NCBI RefSeq assembly: GCF_014192095.1
Contig: NZ_JACHXN010000006.1
Coordinates: 62,001-126,000 of the forward strand
Direction: 5' to 3'
DNA from: Phyllobacterium trifolii
Lineage (GTDB): Bacteria; Pseudomonadota; Alphaproteobacteria; Rhizobiales; Rhizobiaceae
Length of the DNA stretch: 64,000 nucleotides
Part shown: one piece after another, positions 53,264 through 61,395 of the stretch
How positions within the stretch are numbered: position 1 is the first letter of the stretch
How the letters are laid out: every line of letters starts with the position of its first letter
Position numbers and translations under genes: made by a program
The notes under the pieces: generated by a model
The model's input: only the letters and a program-made list of their open reading frames with translations
Database searches by the model: none
What the model was told of the DNA's origin: nothing

Positions 53264-53533
53264 ATGCGAGAGGTTGATGGTGTTCCTGAATATGTCCGCG
53301 ACCGGATCGAGAGGACGAACAATCTCGGGCATAAATATTTGGTCAGTGTCGGGCTTTGCGCCGTCCTGATTGCAACGATACAAGGAGGTTATGGCAATTC
53401 CGATTTGTTTGCAGGATCGGTGTCAGCTGCACGTCATGCGGTCAGCGAAACATCACCGCAACAAACAACCGCCACGATCTGCAGCACTGAAATTCACAAA
53501 CGGCATCCGCTGCAGCATGAAATCGATGCATAA
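53264..53533 (+). CDS. Small single-pass membrane protein after paoC, 89 aa
   Basis: An 89-aa protein starting at ATG 53264, two bases after the paoC stop, behind AGGAG. Residues 1-25 are charged (VPEYVRDRIERTNNLGHKYL), then a helix (VSVGLCAVLIATIQGGYG), then a polar tail with one Cys in ATICSTE. The tight coupling to paoC suggests a membrane anchor or electron-acceptor partner of the exported dehydrogenase. No family recognised. Confidence 0.65.
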   Translation: MREVDGVPEYVRDRIERTNNLGHKYLVSVGLCAVLIATIQGGYGNSDLFAGSVSAARHAVSETSPQQTTATICSTEIHKRHPLQHEIDA

Positions 53534-53636
53534 AGCCATCAGCTGCTAGCGTAGAGCGGACCTTATAGAATCCGCTACGATTAAAGACTTGCCCGATGCA
53601 GCAGCGTGTTTGAAAAAGCCCTTTCCAACAGGTGTC

Positions 53637-55079
53637 TTAAGCATGCCAGTCGGAAGTTTGCGAGGACAGCACGTCGGTGCCCGCGTCAACACCCAGGTCG
53701 TCGAGAGAATAGGCCCTGATGTAGTCGATTCTCATTTCAGAACCATCCGCCAAACCGTCCGTTGGCGTGCCGGCTATGCCGCCGACGGCGAGGTTCACAA
53801 GCATGTACATCGGGTCATGCATGTCCGATGGGGTATCCGCATGCGCCACGGCGACGTCGTCAAAATACCAGACGACCTCATCTTCCTGCCATAACACGCC
53901 ATAGCTGTGAAATCCGTCGGTATCGCCGACGTGCACGGCGGTTGTCTCCGAGGTCTGTTGTCCAGTCTCGTTCGAATGGACTGTGACGTTGACGGTGTTC
54001 GGATTCTGTCCGGTCATTTCCACGACGTCGAGTTCAGGGGGCCAGGAACCGTCTTCGGGAAGCAGCCAGAAAGCAGGCCATGCACCCGCATCGTCCGGCA
54101 TGTCGGCGCGAATTTCGAAATAGCCGTAGGTCTGGGCAAAGGAGGGATGAGTCGTCAGTATGCCAGATGTATAGTCGTAACCATCGACTTCGGATTTGAT
54201 CGCGTCCGGCGTCTGTTCCGCGGTGATAGTCAAGACACCATCGTTCACGGAAAATGGATTGACCGAGGCTGTAGGCTGGTAGACAGGGTTGACATACCAT
54301 TGAAGCTCACCATTGCCTGACAAGGTCCCTCCCTTCTCGGGCGCCCACCAATATTTCGCCTCCCATGTACCGGTATCGCCGTCATGAAGCTGGAGCGAAT
54401 TGAAATCGTCGGAAAAGGTACGGGTCAAAGTGGAGCGGTCAAGGCTCAGTTCGAACTGATCCGCCCGGATTTCGTCCGCGGTCGTATCGGTAAAGACCAG
54501 ACTTTCGCCTGTTCCGAGAGAGAGCCTGAGATCGGCGCCTTCCTGGGTGAAATTATTGCGAACTTGCTCGAAAGAGGTCAGCCCGTAACCATCCAGGCGC
54601 ACCACATCGTCGGATCCGAAATCGGTGAGGAGGTCGCTCCCGTTGCCCATCGTCATGATGAAAGTATCGGCACCACCGGCGCCGGTCAGAACGTCGTTTC
54701 CCTCGCCGCCATCGATGGTTTGACTGCCGGAACCACCTGTAATGATGTTATCGGCATTGTTGCCAAAGGCGTAACGCCCATCGCCTGTGACGGTCAGGTT
54801 CTCAAAATTTTCCCGCAGGGTGGAACTCATCCATGTATTTACGGTATCAACGCCTTGGTCCGCTGCCTCATAGACGCGATTGATGCTTGAATAGCGATAG
54901 TAGATGTCGTCGCCCATCCCGCCGCGCATGGTGACGTCGACTGCGGCGTCTCCCCACAGGGAATCATTGCCATTCGTCCCATGAAGTTCGGAACCGGATC
55001 CGGTTGCGGAAAACCATGCCGTCGAGCTCCCGCTATAGTACAACGGTACACCCACGGCGTTCAGGACAGTTCTGCTCAT
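53637..55079 (-). CDS. Secreted GH16 beta-glycanase with RTX repeats (ExsH/ExoK type)
   Basis: A 480-aa protein starting at ATG 55079. The N-terminal half (about 30-190) holds RTX-like calcium-binding nonapeptides (LHGTNGNDSLWG, GGMGDDIYYRY, ITGGSGSQTIDGGEGNDVLTG). The C-terminal half (about 220-465) is GH16: AKYWWAPEKGGTLSGNGELQ, GYFEIRADMPDDAG-WPAFWLLPED, catalytic ELDVVEMTG (the E-x-D-x-x-E motif) and DYIRAY. Similar to rhizobial ExsH, which trims succinoglycan and is exported by type I secretion. There is no Sec signal, consistent with RTX export. No prsDE genes are near. Confidence 0.9.
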   Translation of the reverse strand: MSRTVLNAVGVPLYYSGSSTAWFSATGSGSELHGTNGNDSLWGDAAVDVTMRGGMGDDIYYRYSSINRVYEAADQGVDTVNTWMSSTLRENFENLTVTGDGRYAFGNNADNIITGGSGSQTIDGGEGNDVLTGAGGADTFIMTMGNGSDLLTDFGSDDVVRLDGYGLTSFEQVRNNFTQEGADLRLSLGTGESLVFTDTTADEIRADQFELSLDRSTLTRTFSDDFNSLQLHDGDTGTWEAKYWWAPEKGGTLSGNGELQWYVNPVYQPTASVNPFSVNDGVLTITAEQTPDAIKSEVDGYDYTSGILTTHPSFAQTYGYFEIRADMPDDAGAWPAFWLLPEDGSWPPELDVVEMTGQNPNTVNVTVHSNETGQQTSETTAVHVGDTDGFHSYGVLWQEDEVVWYFDDVAVAHADTPSDMHDPMYMLVNLAVGGIAGTPTDGLADGSEMRIDYIRAYSLDDLGVDAGTDVLSSQTSDWHA

Positions 55080-55408
55080 CGAATTCTCTCCAACTTGCGT
55101 ATCCGACCTCCTCATCGGATGCGGACTGTCCTCCCACGACAAAACGTAACATTCAGATTTCTAACGGTCCACCGCCTTGCAGAGGAATAATATTCTAAAA
55201 ACCTTGTTGCTATAGTCTTGTTGGAAAAGTCATGAGTTGGCTAATCAACTTTGAGAACCCAGCTTTTCGATAAGCTCCTCTAAGTCCTTCAGATCGGTGA
55301 CAATTGCGACTCCCCACGATCAGCTCAAACGCCGAGCGATCCAATCCATCGAAACATGAACTCCAGAACGGTGACTATGTTGCTCGTGCGTCTCGACCCC
55401 TGCAATCG
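55080..55408. other. Intergenic stretch upstream of the GH16 gene
   Basis: About 330 bases between the GH16 start and the end of the MFS pump gene, both on the minus strand. It should contain the GH16 promoter. A short AT-rich tract is at 55180-55220. No gene or clear repeat was seen. Confidence 0.4.
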
Positions 55409-56992
55409 CTAATGAGCGCCGGCTCCTCCTGCGCCCTTGGGTTTTTCTGCGAACAACAAGGCGATTGCTGCGATAGCAAGGAGAACGCCGATAACCGCAA
55501 AGGTATCACCGAATCCAAGGATGAGTGCCTGGCGTTTGACGAGCCGGCCAAGGGCGACGACGGCCTGCTGGGCTGCGAGGGCGTGATCGGAAACGCCATG
55601 GGTGATGAAGTAGCCGGTCAGCTGGTCGAGGCGTTGATGAACCTCATCGCGCGCCAGGGTGACCGATTGGCCGATGATGTTTGAATGGAACTGTTCGCGC
55701 TTGGTCAGAACTGTTCCAAGCGTTGCCGTGCCGACCGCACCGCCGAGATTGCGCAGCATATTCGTCAAACCCGATGCGGCAGCGGCGTCGGCGGCGGCGA
55801 TGCCGGCCGTCGTAATGGCGGTGATCGGCGTCAATACGAGCGCTTGTCCGATCGCACGCACGATGTTCGGGATCCAGAACTGATCGCCGGCATTGTCGGG
55901 TGAAAGCATGACGTTCATGAAGCAGCTCGCCGCGAAAATGCTGATGCCAAGGAAGCCGATATAGCGGGCGTCAAAACGCTTCATCAGCATCGGAACCAGC
56001 GGGATCAGGAGCAATTGAGGCAGGCCCGTCCATGCCAGCACATTGCCGATCTGCTCGGCATTGTAGCGCTGCACCTGTCCAAGATATTGCGGCAAGATAT
56101 AGACGGTACCGAACAACGCAACACCGACAAGTACGTTGACCACCACACCGATGGCGAAGTTCCGCTGCTTCAAAAGGCTGAGCTTGACCAAGGGTTTTTC
56201 AACGGTCAGCTCTATCCAGATGAAGGTCGCGAGGAAGACCACAGCGACGGCGCTGAGCTTCAGGATGAACGGCGACGAGAACCAGTCGTCCTTATTGCCC
56301 TCTTCGAGCACGGTCTGAAGAGCCGAGAGTCCGACTGCCATGGTGAATATGCCGGCCCAGTCGCCCTCTTTGAGGAGATGAAGTTGCATAGGCGTCTTAT
56401 CCAGCGTTGCGGCCAGTGCTACGGCCATGACAGCGCTTGGGACGGCATTGATGAAGAAGATCGTCTGCCATCCATAGTTCTCGGTAAGATAGCCGCCAAT
56501 CGTAGGGCCGATCGCCGGAGCGAATGTAACGGAGAGGGCGAAGAGGGCGAGGCCAGCCGGCTGTTGCGATTTTGGCAGCTTCGTCAATACCATGGTGAAG
56601 GCCATGGGGATCAGCACGCCTCCGGCAAAGCCCTGCAGGCCACGCATGACAATCATCGAACCGAGATCATGGGTGAAGGCACAGGCAATGGAGAAAAGCG
56701 GGAAAAGGATCGTATTCACCAATATGTAACGGCGAAATGAGAACACGCTGCTGAAATAGGCGGTGAGGGGAATAACGACGATTTCGCCGATGAGATAAGC
56801 CGTCGAGATCCAGGCGCCGTTGTCGACGCCGGTACCGATGCCGCCTTCGATATCGAGCAGCGAAGCATTGGTGATCTGGATGTTGAGGATCGCCATGAAC
56901 GCGCCAATCATACCGGCGAGAACGGCAATCCATTCCTTCGTGCTGGCGCGTGGTTGTGGCACCGACGCGGCATTAAACGTGATGGCAGACAT
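55409..56992 (-). CDS. DHA2-family multidrug efflux pump (EmrB/QacA type)
   Basis: A 527-aa transporter with 14 predicted helices. MFS motifs: ILNIQITNASLLDIEGGIG near the N-terminus, the motif VIMRGLQGFAGGVLIPMAF, and motif C LFALSVTFAPAIGPTIGGYL. It exports toxic compounds by proton antiport through a tripartite system. The HlyD-type partner is encoded 26 nt upstream on the same strand and a divergent TetR gene lies beyond. Confidence 0.93.
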   Translation of the reverse strand: MSAITFNAASVPQPRASTKEWIAVLAGMIGAFMAILNIQITNASLLDIEGGIGTGVDNGAWISTAYLIGEIVVIPLTAYFSSVFSFRRYILVNTILFPLFSIACAFTHDLGSMIVMRGLQGFAGGVLIPMAFTMVLTKLPKSQQPAGLALFALSVTFAPAIGPTIGGYLTENYGWQTIFFINAVPSAVMAVALAATLDKTPMQLHLLKEGDWAGIFTMAVGLSALQTVLEEGNKDDWFSSPFILKLSAVAVVFLATFIWIELTVEKPLVKLSLLKQRNFAIGVVVNVLVGVALFGTVYILPQYLGQVQRYNAEQIGNVLAWTGLPQLLLIPLVPMLMKRFDARYIGFLGISIFAASCFMNVMLSPDNAGDQFWIPNIVRAIGQALVLTPITAITTAGIAAADAAAASGLTNMLRNLGGAVGTATLGTVLTKREQFHSNIIGQSVTLARDEVHQRLDQLTGYFITHGVSDHALAAQQAVVALGRLVKRQALILGFGDTFAVIGVLLAIAAIALLFAEKPKGAGGAGAH

Positions 56993-57018
56993 GGCACGCT
57001 CCTCCTTTTACCCGGCCG

Positions 57019-58200
57019 TCAATGACTCTGGCGCTGGATAGCGTCGGCCTTGGTATTGATGCTCGGTTGGACGGACATGCCGGGTCGCAGGTCGCCCGCG
57101 GCGCTATCGGCATCAAGGATTATCTTTACAGGAATGCGCTGGACGACCTTGGTGAAGTTGCCCGTGGCGTTGTCGGGCGGCAGCAGCGCAAATTCCTGGC
57201 CGCTCGCGGGAGCAAGGCTGTCGACGCGTCCGTGATAGACCCGGTCCGGAAACATATCGACGTCGATATCGACCGGCTGGCCGGCATGAACGTCCGTAAG
57301 CTGCGTTTCCTTATAGTTGGCAATCACGTAAACCGAAGCGGTTGGTACCACCGTCATCAGCTGTGTCCCCGCCTGAACGTACTGGCCGATGCGCAGCGTG
57401 CGGTTGCCGACGATGCCGTCGACAGGCGCCACGATCGTCGCATAGGACAGGTTGAGTTCGGCCTGGTGCTGGACGGCGAGATCGTGCTCCAGATCCGCCT
57501 TTGCCTGCGCCAGCTCTGCCTTCAATAGATCGACCTGCTTTATTGCGGCGTCCAGCGCAGCGTTGTCGCGCACCACGGTTGCTTTTGCCGCAGCGATCTG
57601 GGAGGCGGCCTGCTGGGCGTTCTGGATGTTGCCATAGCCGCTCGTGGCAAGCGTTGCGTAGCGCTTGTTATTCTGTTCAGCAAAGATCGCATTGGCCTGA
57701 TCGACATCGACTGTGGCACGCGCTGCCGCGATAGTGGATTCCTGGATTGCGAGGGAGGCTTGCTTGGCTTCAATCGTTGCCTCTGCGGCCGCGACATCGC
57801 CCTTCGCCTGCTCGAGCGCCGTCTTGAAATCCCGATCGTCGATGCGGGCGAGGGGCTGCCCCGACTTCACCGTTTCATTGTCCCTAACGAGGACTTCGGC
57901 GATATAGCCCGAGATTTTTGGCGCGACCGAACTATTGTCCGCCTTTACATAGGCGTCGTCCGTCTCCACGTGGAAACGACCCACCGTCCAGTAATCGTGG
58001 CCATAATAGGCGCCAGCTGCGATTAGGACGATCGCGGCTGTACCGAGAAGTAAGCGGCGTCCACGCTTCCGGACCGGCTTCTCATCAGAGGCCGACGGCT
58101 GGGGCGCTTCCGCGATGCGGACAGACGAACCCGCTTCCGCTGTCGGGACAATTTCTGCGGGTTGGGCAACGTTGTTGTTCAAGGCTTGCAGCTTGCTCAT
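57019..58200 (-). CDS. HlyD/EmrA-family membrane fusion protein
   Basis: A 393-aa adaptor. A cytoplasmic Arg/Lys-rich start leads to one anchor helix (LLLGTAAIVLIAAGAYYGHDY), then the lipoyl/hairpin arrangement: YVKADNSSVAPKISGYIAEV, a long Ala/Glu/Gln-rich coiled coil (about 130-240), and ATIVAPVDGIVGNRTLRIG. It links the EmrB-type pump to an outer-membrane channel; no TolC-type gene is adjacent. First gene of the pump operon, behind the inverted-repeat operator. Confidence 0.92.
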   Translation of the reverse strand: MSKLQALNNNVAQPAEIVPTAEAGSSVRIAEAPQPSASDEKPVRKRGRRLLLGTAAIVLIAAGAYYGHDYWTVGRFHVETDDAYVKADNSSVAPKISGYIAEVLVRDNETVKSGQPLARIDDRDFKTALEQAKGDVAAAEATIEAKQASLAIQESTIAAARATVDVDQANAIFAEQNNKRYATLATSGYGNIQNAQQAASQIAAAKATVVRDNAALDAAIKQVDLLKAELAQAKADLEHDLAVQHQAELNLSYATIVAPVDGIVGNRTLRIGQYVQAGTQLMTVVPTASVYVIANYKETQLTDVHAGQPVDIDVDMFPDRVYHGRVDSLAPASGQEFALLPPDNATGNFTKVVQRIPVKIILDADSAAGDLRPGMSVQPSINTKADAIQRQSH

Positions 58201-58277
58201 TGTGGTCTCCGAATTTCCGGGTCGCCGTCACTTGGGCTGCGGCCTTTGGTTGATGACTCCATTTATGAAACTTGACG

Positions 58278-58327
58278 TTTTCCAAAATACGCCGTATAAA
58301 CGGGCTGTCAATAATTATTTTGGAAAA
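58278..58327. promoter_or_regulatory. Inverted-repeat operator between emrAB-like operon and tetR
   Basis: TTTTCCAAAATA (58278-58289) is exactly mirrored by TATTTTGGAAAA (58316-58327), a 12-bp perfect inverted repeat with a 26-base spacer. The second arm touches the TetR start codon. The position between divergent genes suggests autoregulation and control of the pump by the TetR protein. Confidence 0.7.
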
Positions 58328-58980
58328 TGGATATGGTCGTAATTCACAAGATTGAGAAACGCCCGCGGGGCCGACCACAAGTTCGCTGCGACGACGATAC
58401 GAGAAACCTTATCGTCGAAGCCGCCAATGCGCAGTTTCACGAAAGCGGTTATGCTGCGGTGAGCATCAGCGCCATTGCGCAGAATGCCGGCGTTTCAACC
58501 AAAACCTTGTATCGGCTGTTTCCCACCAAGGCAGATCTGTTTGCCTGCATGATATCCGCTCGAATTGGCCGCTTTTTGCTGGCAGTCGATCCCGCCGGGC
58601 ATATCAATGATGACTTAGGGGTCGGTCTTGAACACGTGCTGATTGCCTATGGCATGCTCACGCTTTCCGACGATACAATTGGGATCATGCGCCTCGTGAT
58701 TGGTGAATCCGATCGGTTTCCGGAACTCGCAGCATCGTTCTATGAAAGAGCAATCGTAAGGACCAATACGTTGATGGAAGCGTGGCTTCGCGAACAGGTC
58801 GAGCGTGGACGTATCAAGCTAGACGATCCGCACGCGGCAAGCGGCATGCTGCGGGGAATGATGGTCATGGAACCGCAGCGCGCAGCCATGTTGCGCCAAA
58901 AGTCGGCGCCGAACGTCGAAGAGATTGTAGCTCGGGCGAAAATGTGCGCCGATTTGTTTCTGAAGGGATGCGCAATTTAG
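58327..58980 (+). CDS. TetR-family regulator of the divergent pump
   Basis: A 217-aa TetR-type repressor. The helix-turn-helix region is at about residues 20-65 (NAQFHESGYAAVSISAIAQN, AGVSTKTLYRLFPTKADLFA). The C-terminal effector domain ends PNVEEIVARAKMCADLF, similar to the AcrR C-terminal type. The start is ATG 58327; an alternative is ATG 58333. Likely represses the pump operon until a toxic compound binds. Confidence 0.92.
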   Translation: MDMVVIHKIEKRPRGRPQVRCDDDTRNLIVEAANAQFHESGYAAVSISAIAQNAGVSTKTLYRLFPTKADLFACMISARIGRFLLAVDPAGHINDDLGVGLEHVLIAYGMLTLSDDTIGIMRLVIGESDRFPELAASFYERAIVRTNTLMEAWLREQVERGRIKLDDPHAASGMLRGMMVMEPQRAAMLRQKSAPNVEEIVARAKMCADLFLKGCAI

Positions 58981-59040
58981 TGGAGTTTCAAGGGGTGAAC
59001 CAACCTGCAAAAGCCAATTTAGCCCGCATAGGATGCTGAA

Positions 59041-59240
59041 CAAATCACGCATTCCGGTGGGCCACCACTTGCGATATACTTGTTACCCCTCGGTCTCAGC
59101 AAGGAAATCTACGCGGGAACGACGAGCATGTTTTTCACCGTCGGCAACGCGACCAAGGCGGTGCCATGGCTGCTGTTGGTGAACCCGACCTCCGATGTCT
59201 GGACCTTGATGGCTATTTGCCTTCTTGCCTGCCGCACCTC
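59041..59240 (+). pseudogene. Remnant of a TauE/SafE-family transporter gene
   Basis: One frame reads HSGGPPLAIYLLPLGLSKEI followed by YAGTTSMFFTVGNATKAVPW and LLLVNPTSDVWTLMAICLLA, the central part of a sulfite exporter TauE/SafE protein. There is no start or N-terminal half upstream, and the frame loses similarity after about 59230 and ends at 59334. A full protein would be near 250 aa, so only about a quarter survives. Confidence 0.75.
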
Positions 59241-59370
59241 ATGGAAAACCATGATGGTACTTGCATTCCGGTTGCCGGTACGTTCGGAAGGTTTCGAGAG
59301 AACTGGCAAGTTTCACATTGGCCGGTCTCGTTGACCGGACGGCCGTGGATCTTCAGCTAGAGTTTAAACG

Positions 59371-59408
59371 AAAAACTGCGGCCCTTCGGAGAAGGACCGC
59401 AGTTTTTT
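59371..59408. terminator. Bidirectional terminator
   Basis: AAAAACTGCGG and CCGCAGTTTTT flank a GC-rich inner stem (CCTTC/GAAGG), with an A-run on one side and a T-run on the other. It serves the small minus-strand gene at 59430 and anything transcribed from the left. Confidence 0.85.
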
Positions 59409-59429
59409 TGATCAAGTCTCAATCACTCG

Positions 59430-59678
59430 TTAGCAGGCGGCCCCTTGGCACACCTTGCTCAAAAGGTCCGTGCTGCCTTTCAGCGGCTGCGCCGAGACGA
59501 AAGCTGGCAATGGACGGCGCCATTCGCTGACTGTCTCATCGCTAAAATTTTTGGTCGCCACAGTTGTCATAAGGAGCTCGAGCTCTTTTCGGCTGACGCG
59601 ATCGGCACGCATGACAGCGTTGATCAGCGGGTCTGAAAGGACTTGGGACTGTGTGAGGTCTGAATAGAACTGGGACAT
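59430..59678 (-). CDS. Hypothetical small protein, 82 aa
   Basis: An 82-aa product starting at ATG 59678 behind AAGGAG, with a terminator after its stop. The sequence (SQFYSDLTQSQVLSDPLINA, VMRADRVSRKELELLMTTVA) is mostly helical and polar, with two Cys near the end (LSKVCQGAAC). No signal or membrane segment. It is divergent from a TetR gene with duplicated operators, so it is probably a target of that regulator. No family recognised. Confidence 0.7.
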   Translation of the reverse strand: MSQFYSDLTQSQVLSDPLINAVMRADRVSRKELELLMTTVATKNFSDETVSEWRRPLPAFVSAQPLKGSTDLLSKVCQGAAC

Positions 59679-59787
59679 ATTGGTCTCCTTTTCGATGACC
59701 AGTAAAACTGTATTGGATCAAAATTAGGGCGTTGGGGGTTACGGGCAGGGTGGCGAACGAGTGAATTGACTTCGGCATTCAATGTGT

Positions 59788-59803
59788 GTTACCGGTCAGT
59801 AAC
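59788..59803. promoter_or_regulatory. TetR operator copy 1
   Basis: GTTACCGGTCAGTAAC has the form GTTAC-N6-GTAAC, lying in the divergent promoter region between the small gene (59678) and tetR (59833). Confidence 0.7.
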
Positions 59804-59812
59804 GTCCCAATA

Positions 59813-59828
59813 GTTACTAAGCGGTAAC
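59813..59828. promoter_or_regulatory. TetR operator copy 2
   Basis: GTTACTAAGCGGTAAC repeats the GTTAC-N6-GTAAC pattern 25 bases after copy 1 and ends four bases before the tetR start codon, where binding would block translation start or RNA polymerase. Confidence 0.7.
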
Positions 59829-59832
59829 ATCA

Positions 59833-60450
59833 ATGTCAAGCACCCCTTCGAAAACAATAGCAGATAATTCTGACAAGCTCGTGACCACACTGGGACGTCC
59901 TCGTGAGCGGATCGTGAAGAGCGCCATAGAGCTGTTCCGCCAGCATGGGATCAAGGGTATCGGTGTCGATGCCATTGCCGAGGCTGCCGGTTCCAACAAG
60001 ATGACGCTCTATCGCCACTTTGGCTGCAAGGACGATCTGGTTTGCGAGTGCCTGAAGCAGGTCTCGAGCGAAAAGGAGCGTATCTGGGTCGATCTGGAAG
60101 ACGCCTATCCCGGTGACCCGGCCAGGCAGTTGCGGGGTTGGGTCGATGAAGCTGCCCAACGTATCTTCAATGATTTGCGCGGCTGCGATCTCGTCAATGC
60201 GGCGGTTGAACTAAAAGAAGCCGGTCACCCGGCCCAAAAAGTCATCATGGACGCTAAAAAAGCGCATATGCAGCATTTGGTCGAGCTTTGCCGCAGGGCG
60301 GGCGTTCAGCAGTACGAACAACTCGCTCAGGCGCTCGTACTCCTCGTCGAAGGCGCGCGTGTCTGTGGTCAGAGCATCGGTATTGAAGGCCCGCAACAGC
60401 GGCTGGAGCAGACCTGCGAAGCCTTGATCGATGCATTTTCCAAACACTGA
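59833..60450 (+). CDS. TetR-family transcriptional regulator
   Basis: A 205-aa regulator with the helix-turn-helix at about residues 20-65 (IVKSAIELFRQHGIKGIGVD, AIAEAAGSNKMTLYRHFGCK). The C-terminal part (LVELCRRAGVQQYEQLAQAL) is the TetR_C type common near reductases and hydrolases. It starts at ATG 59833 just after the second operator. The gene for a dienelactone hydrolase follows 139 nt later in the same direction and may be cotranscribed or coregulated. Confidence 0.92.
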   Translation: MSSTPSKTIADNSDKLVTTLGRPRERIVKSAIELFRQHGIKGIGVDAIAEAAGSNKMTLYRHFGCKDDLVCECLKQVSSEKERIWVDLEDAYPGDPARQLRGWVDEAAQRIFNDLRGCDLVNAAVELKEAGHPAQKVIMDAKKAHMQHLVELCRRAGVQQYEQLAQALVLLVEGARVCGQSIGIEGPQQRLEQTCEALIDAFSKH

Positions 60451-60589
60451 TAAATCTTTCTGAAAAACAATTCCCTGAATGCGCACCATTCAAGTGATTG
60501 TGTTTGTGCCCGGCTGTCGATGATCGATATTGAGGAGCCGGCGCCTGGTATGAGTGGAGGCGTCTGAACCGAAACGACAGGACAGATCC

Positions 60590-61348
60590 ATGAAACAGAA
60601 CATTGAAATCAAGACCGCTGATGGCACAGCCAAAGCCGTCATCTTTCGCGCCGATTCCGCGCCATCAAAGGTCGGCGGTGCCGAGCGCGGTGTGGTGTTC
60701 TACATGGATGCGATGGGTCCGAGGGCTGCACTGGATGGCATGGCCCAGCGTCTTGCAAATCTCGGCTATGTGGTTCTTCTGCCGGATCTGTTCTATCGGT
60801 TCGGAGCCTATGGCCCTTTTACCGGAACATCCTTTTCCGACGAAACAGCTAAGGCACAGATCATGACCATGGTGCGCGGCACCACCCAGGAAATGACCAA
60901 ACGCGATACGGCGTCGTTTCTCGATACGCTGGCGGCAGCTGGCGCAACCGGGCCCGTCGGCGCCGTCGGTTATTGTATGGGCGGCGGACGAGCCGTTACC
61001 GCTGCGGGTGCCTTTCCGGACAGGGTCGGGGCAGCGGCGAGCTTTCATGGCGGCAATCTCGCCAGTGACGCTGAAGACAGCCCGCATCGTTTGGCGGGAG
61101 ACATCAAGGGCCGCGTTTATGTGGGCGTGGCAGGAGTTGACGGCAGCTTTCCGCCAGAGCAATCGGCACGCCTCGCCGAAGCGCTAAGGACCGCCGAAGT
61201 CGATCATATCATCGAGAACTATGTCGGCATGGCCCATGGCTGGGCGGTACCGGATCACGGCGTTTACAATGCCGTGGGTGGCGAGAGGCACTGGAAGCGG
61301 CTCAAGACATTCTTGGATGAGGCCTTGAGCCAAGGCAATTTGCGATAG
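60590..61348 (+). CDS. Dienelactone hydrolase family protein
   Basis: A 252-aa alpha/beta hydrolase starting at ATG 60590 (RBS AGGACAG). The nucleophile is the Cys in VGAVGYCMGGGRAVTAAGAF, as in dienelactone hydrolases, near residue 125. LPDLFYRFGAYGPF and YVGMAHGWAVPDHGVYN (the His) complete the pattern. It is cytoplasmic and may act on lactones or related esters; the natural substrate is unknown. It follows the TetR gene and ends at a terminator shared with the convergent sugar-binding gene. Confidence 0.9.
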   Translation: MKQNIEIKTADGTAKAVIFRADSAPSKVGGAERGVVFYMDAMGPRAALDGMAQRLANLGYVVLLPDLFYRFGAYGPFTGTSFSDETAKAQIMTMVRGTTQEMTKRDTASFLDTLAAAGATGPVGAVGYCMGGGRAVTAAGAFPDRVGAAASFHGGNLASDAEDSPHRLAGDIKGRVYVGVAGVDGSFPPEQSARLAEALRTAEVDHIIENYVGMAHGWAVPDHGVYNAVGGERHWKRLKTFLDEALSQGNLR

Positions 61349-61355
61349 TCAGTGT

Positions 61356-61392
61356 TTGGAAGCGCCCTTTTGCCGGGCGCTCCCAAATTTTG
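61356..61392. terminator. Terminator between convergent genes
   Basis: AGCGCCC (61361-61367) pairs with GGGCGCT (61375-61381), extended by TTGG/CCAA outside one mismatch, followed by AAATTTT. It lies between the hydrolase and the sugar-binding protein gene. Confidence 0.75.
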
Positions 61393-61395
61393 GAC

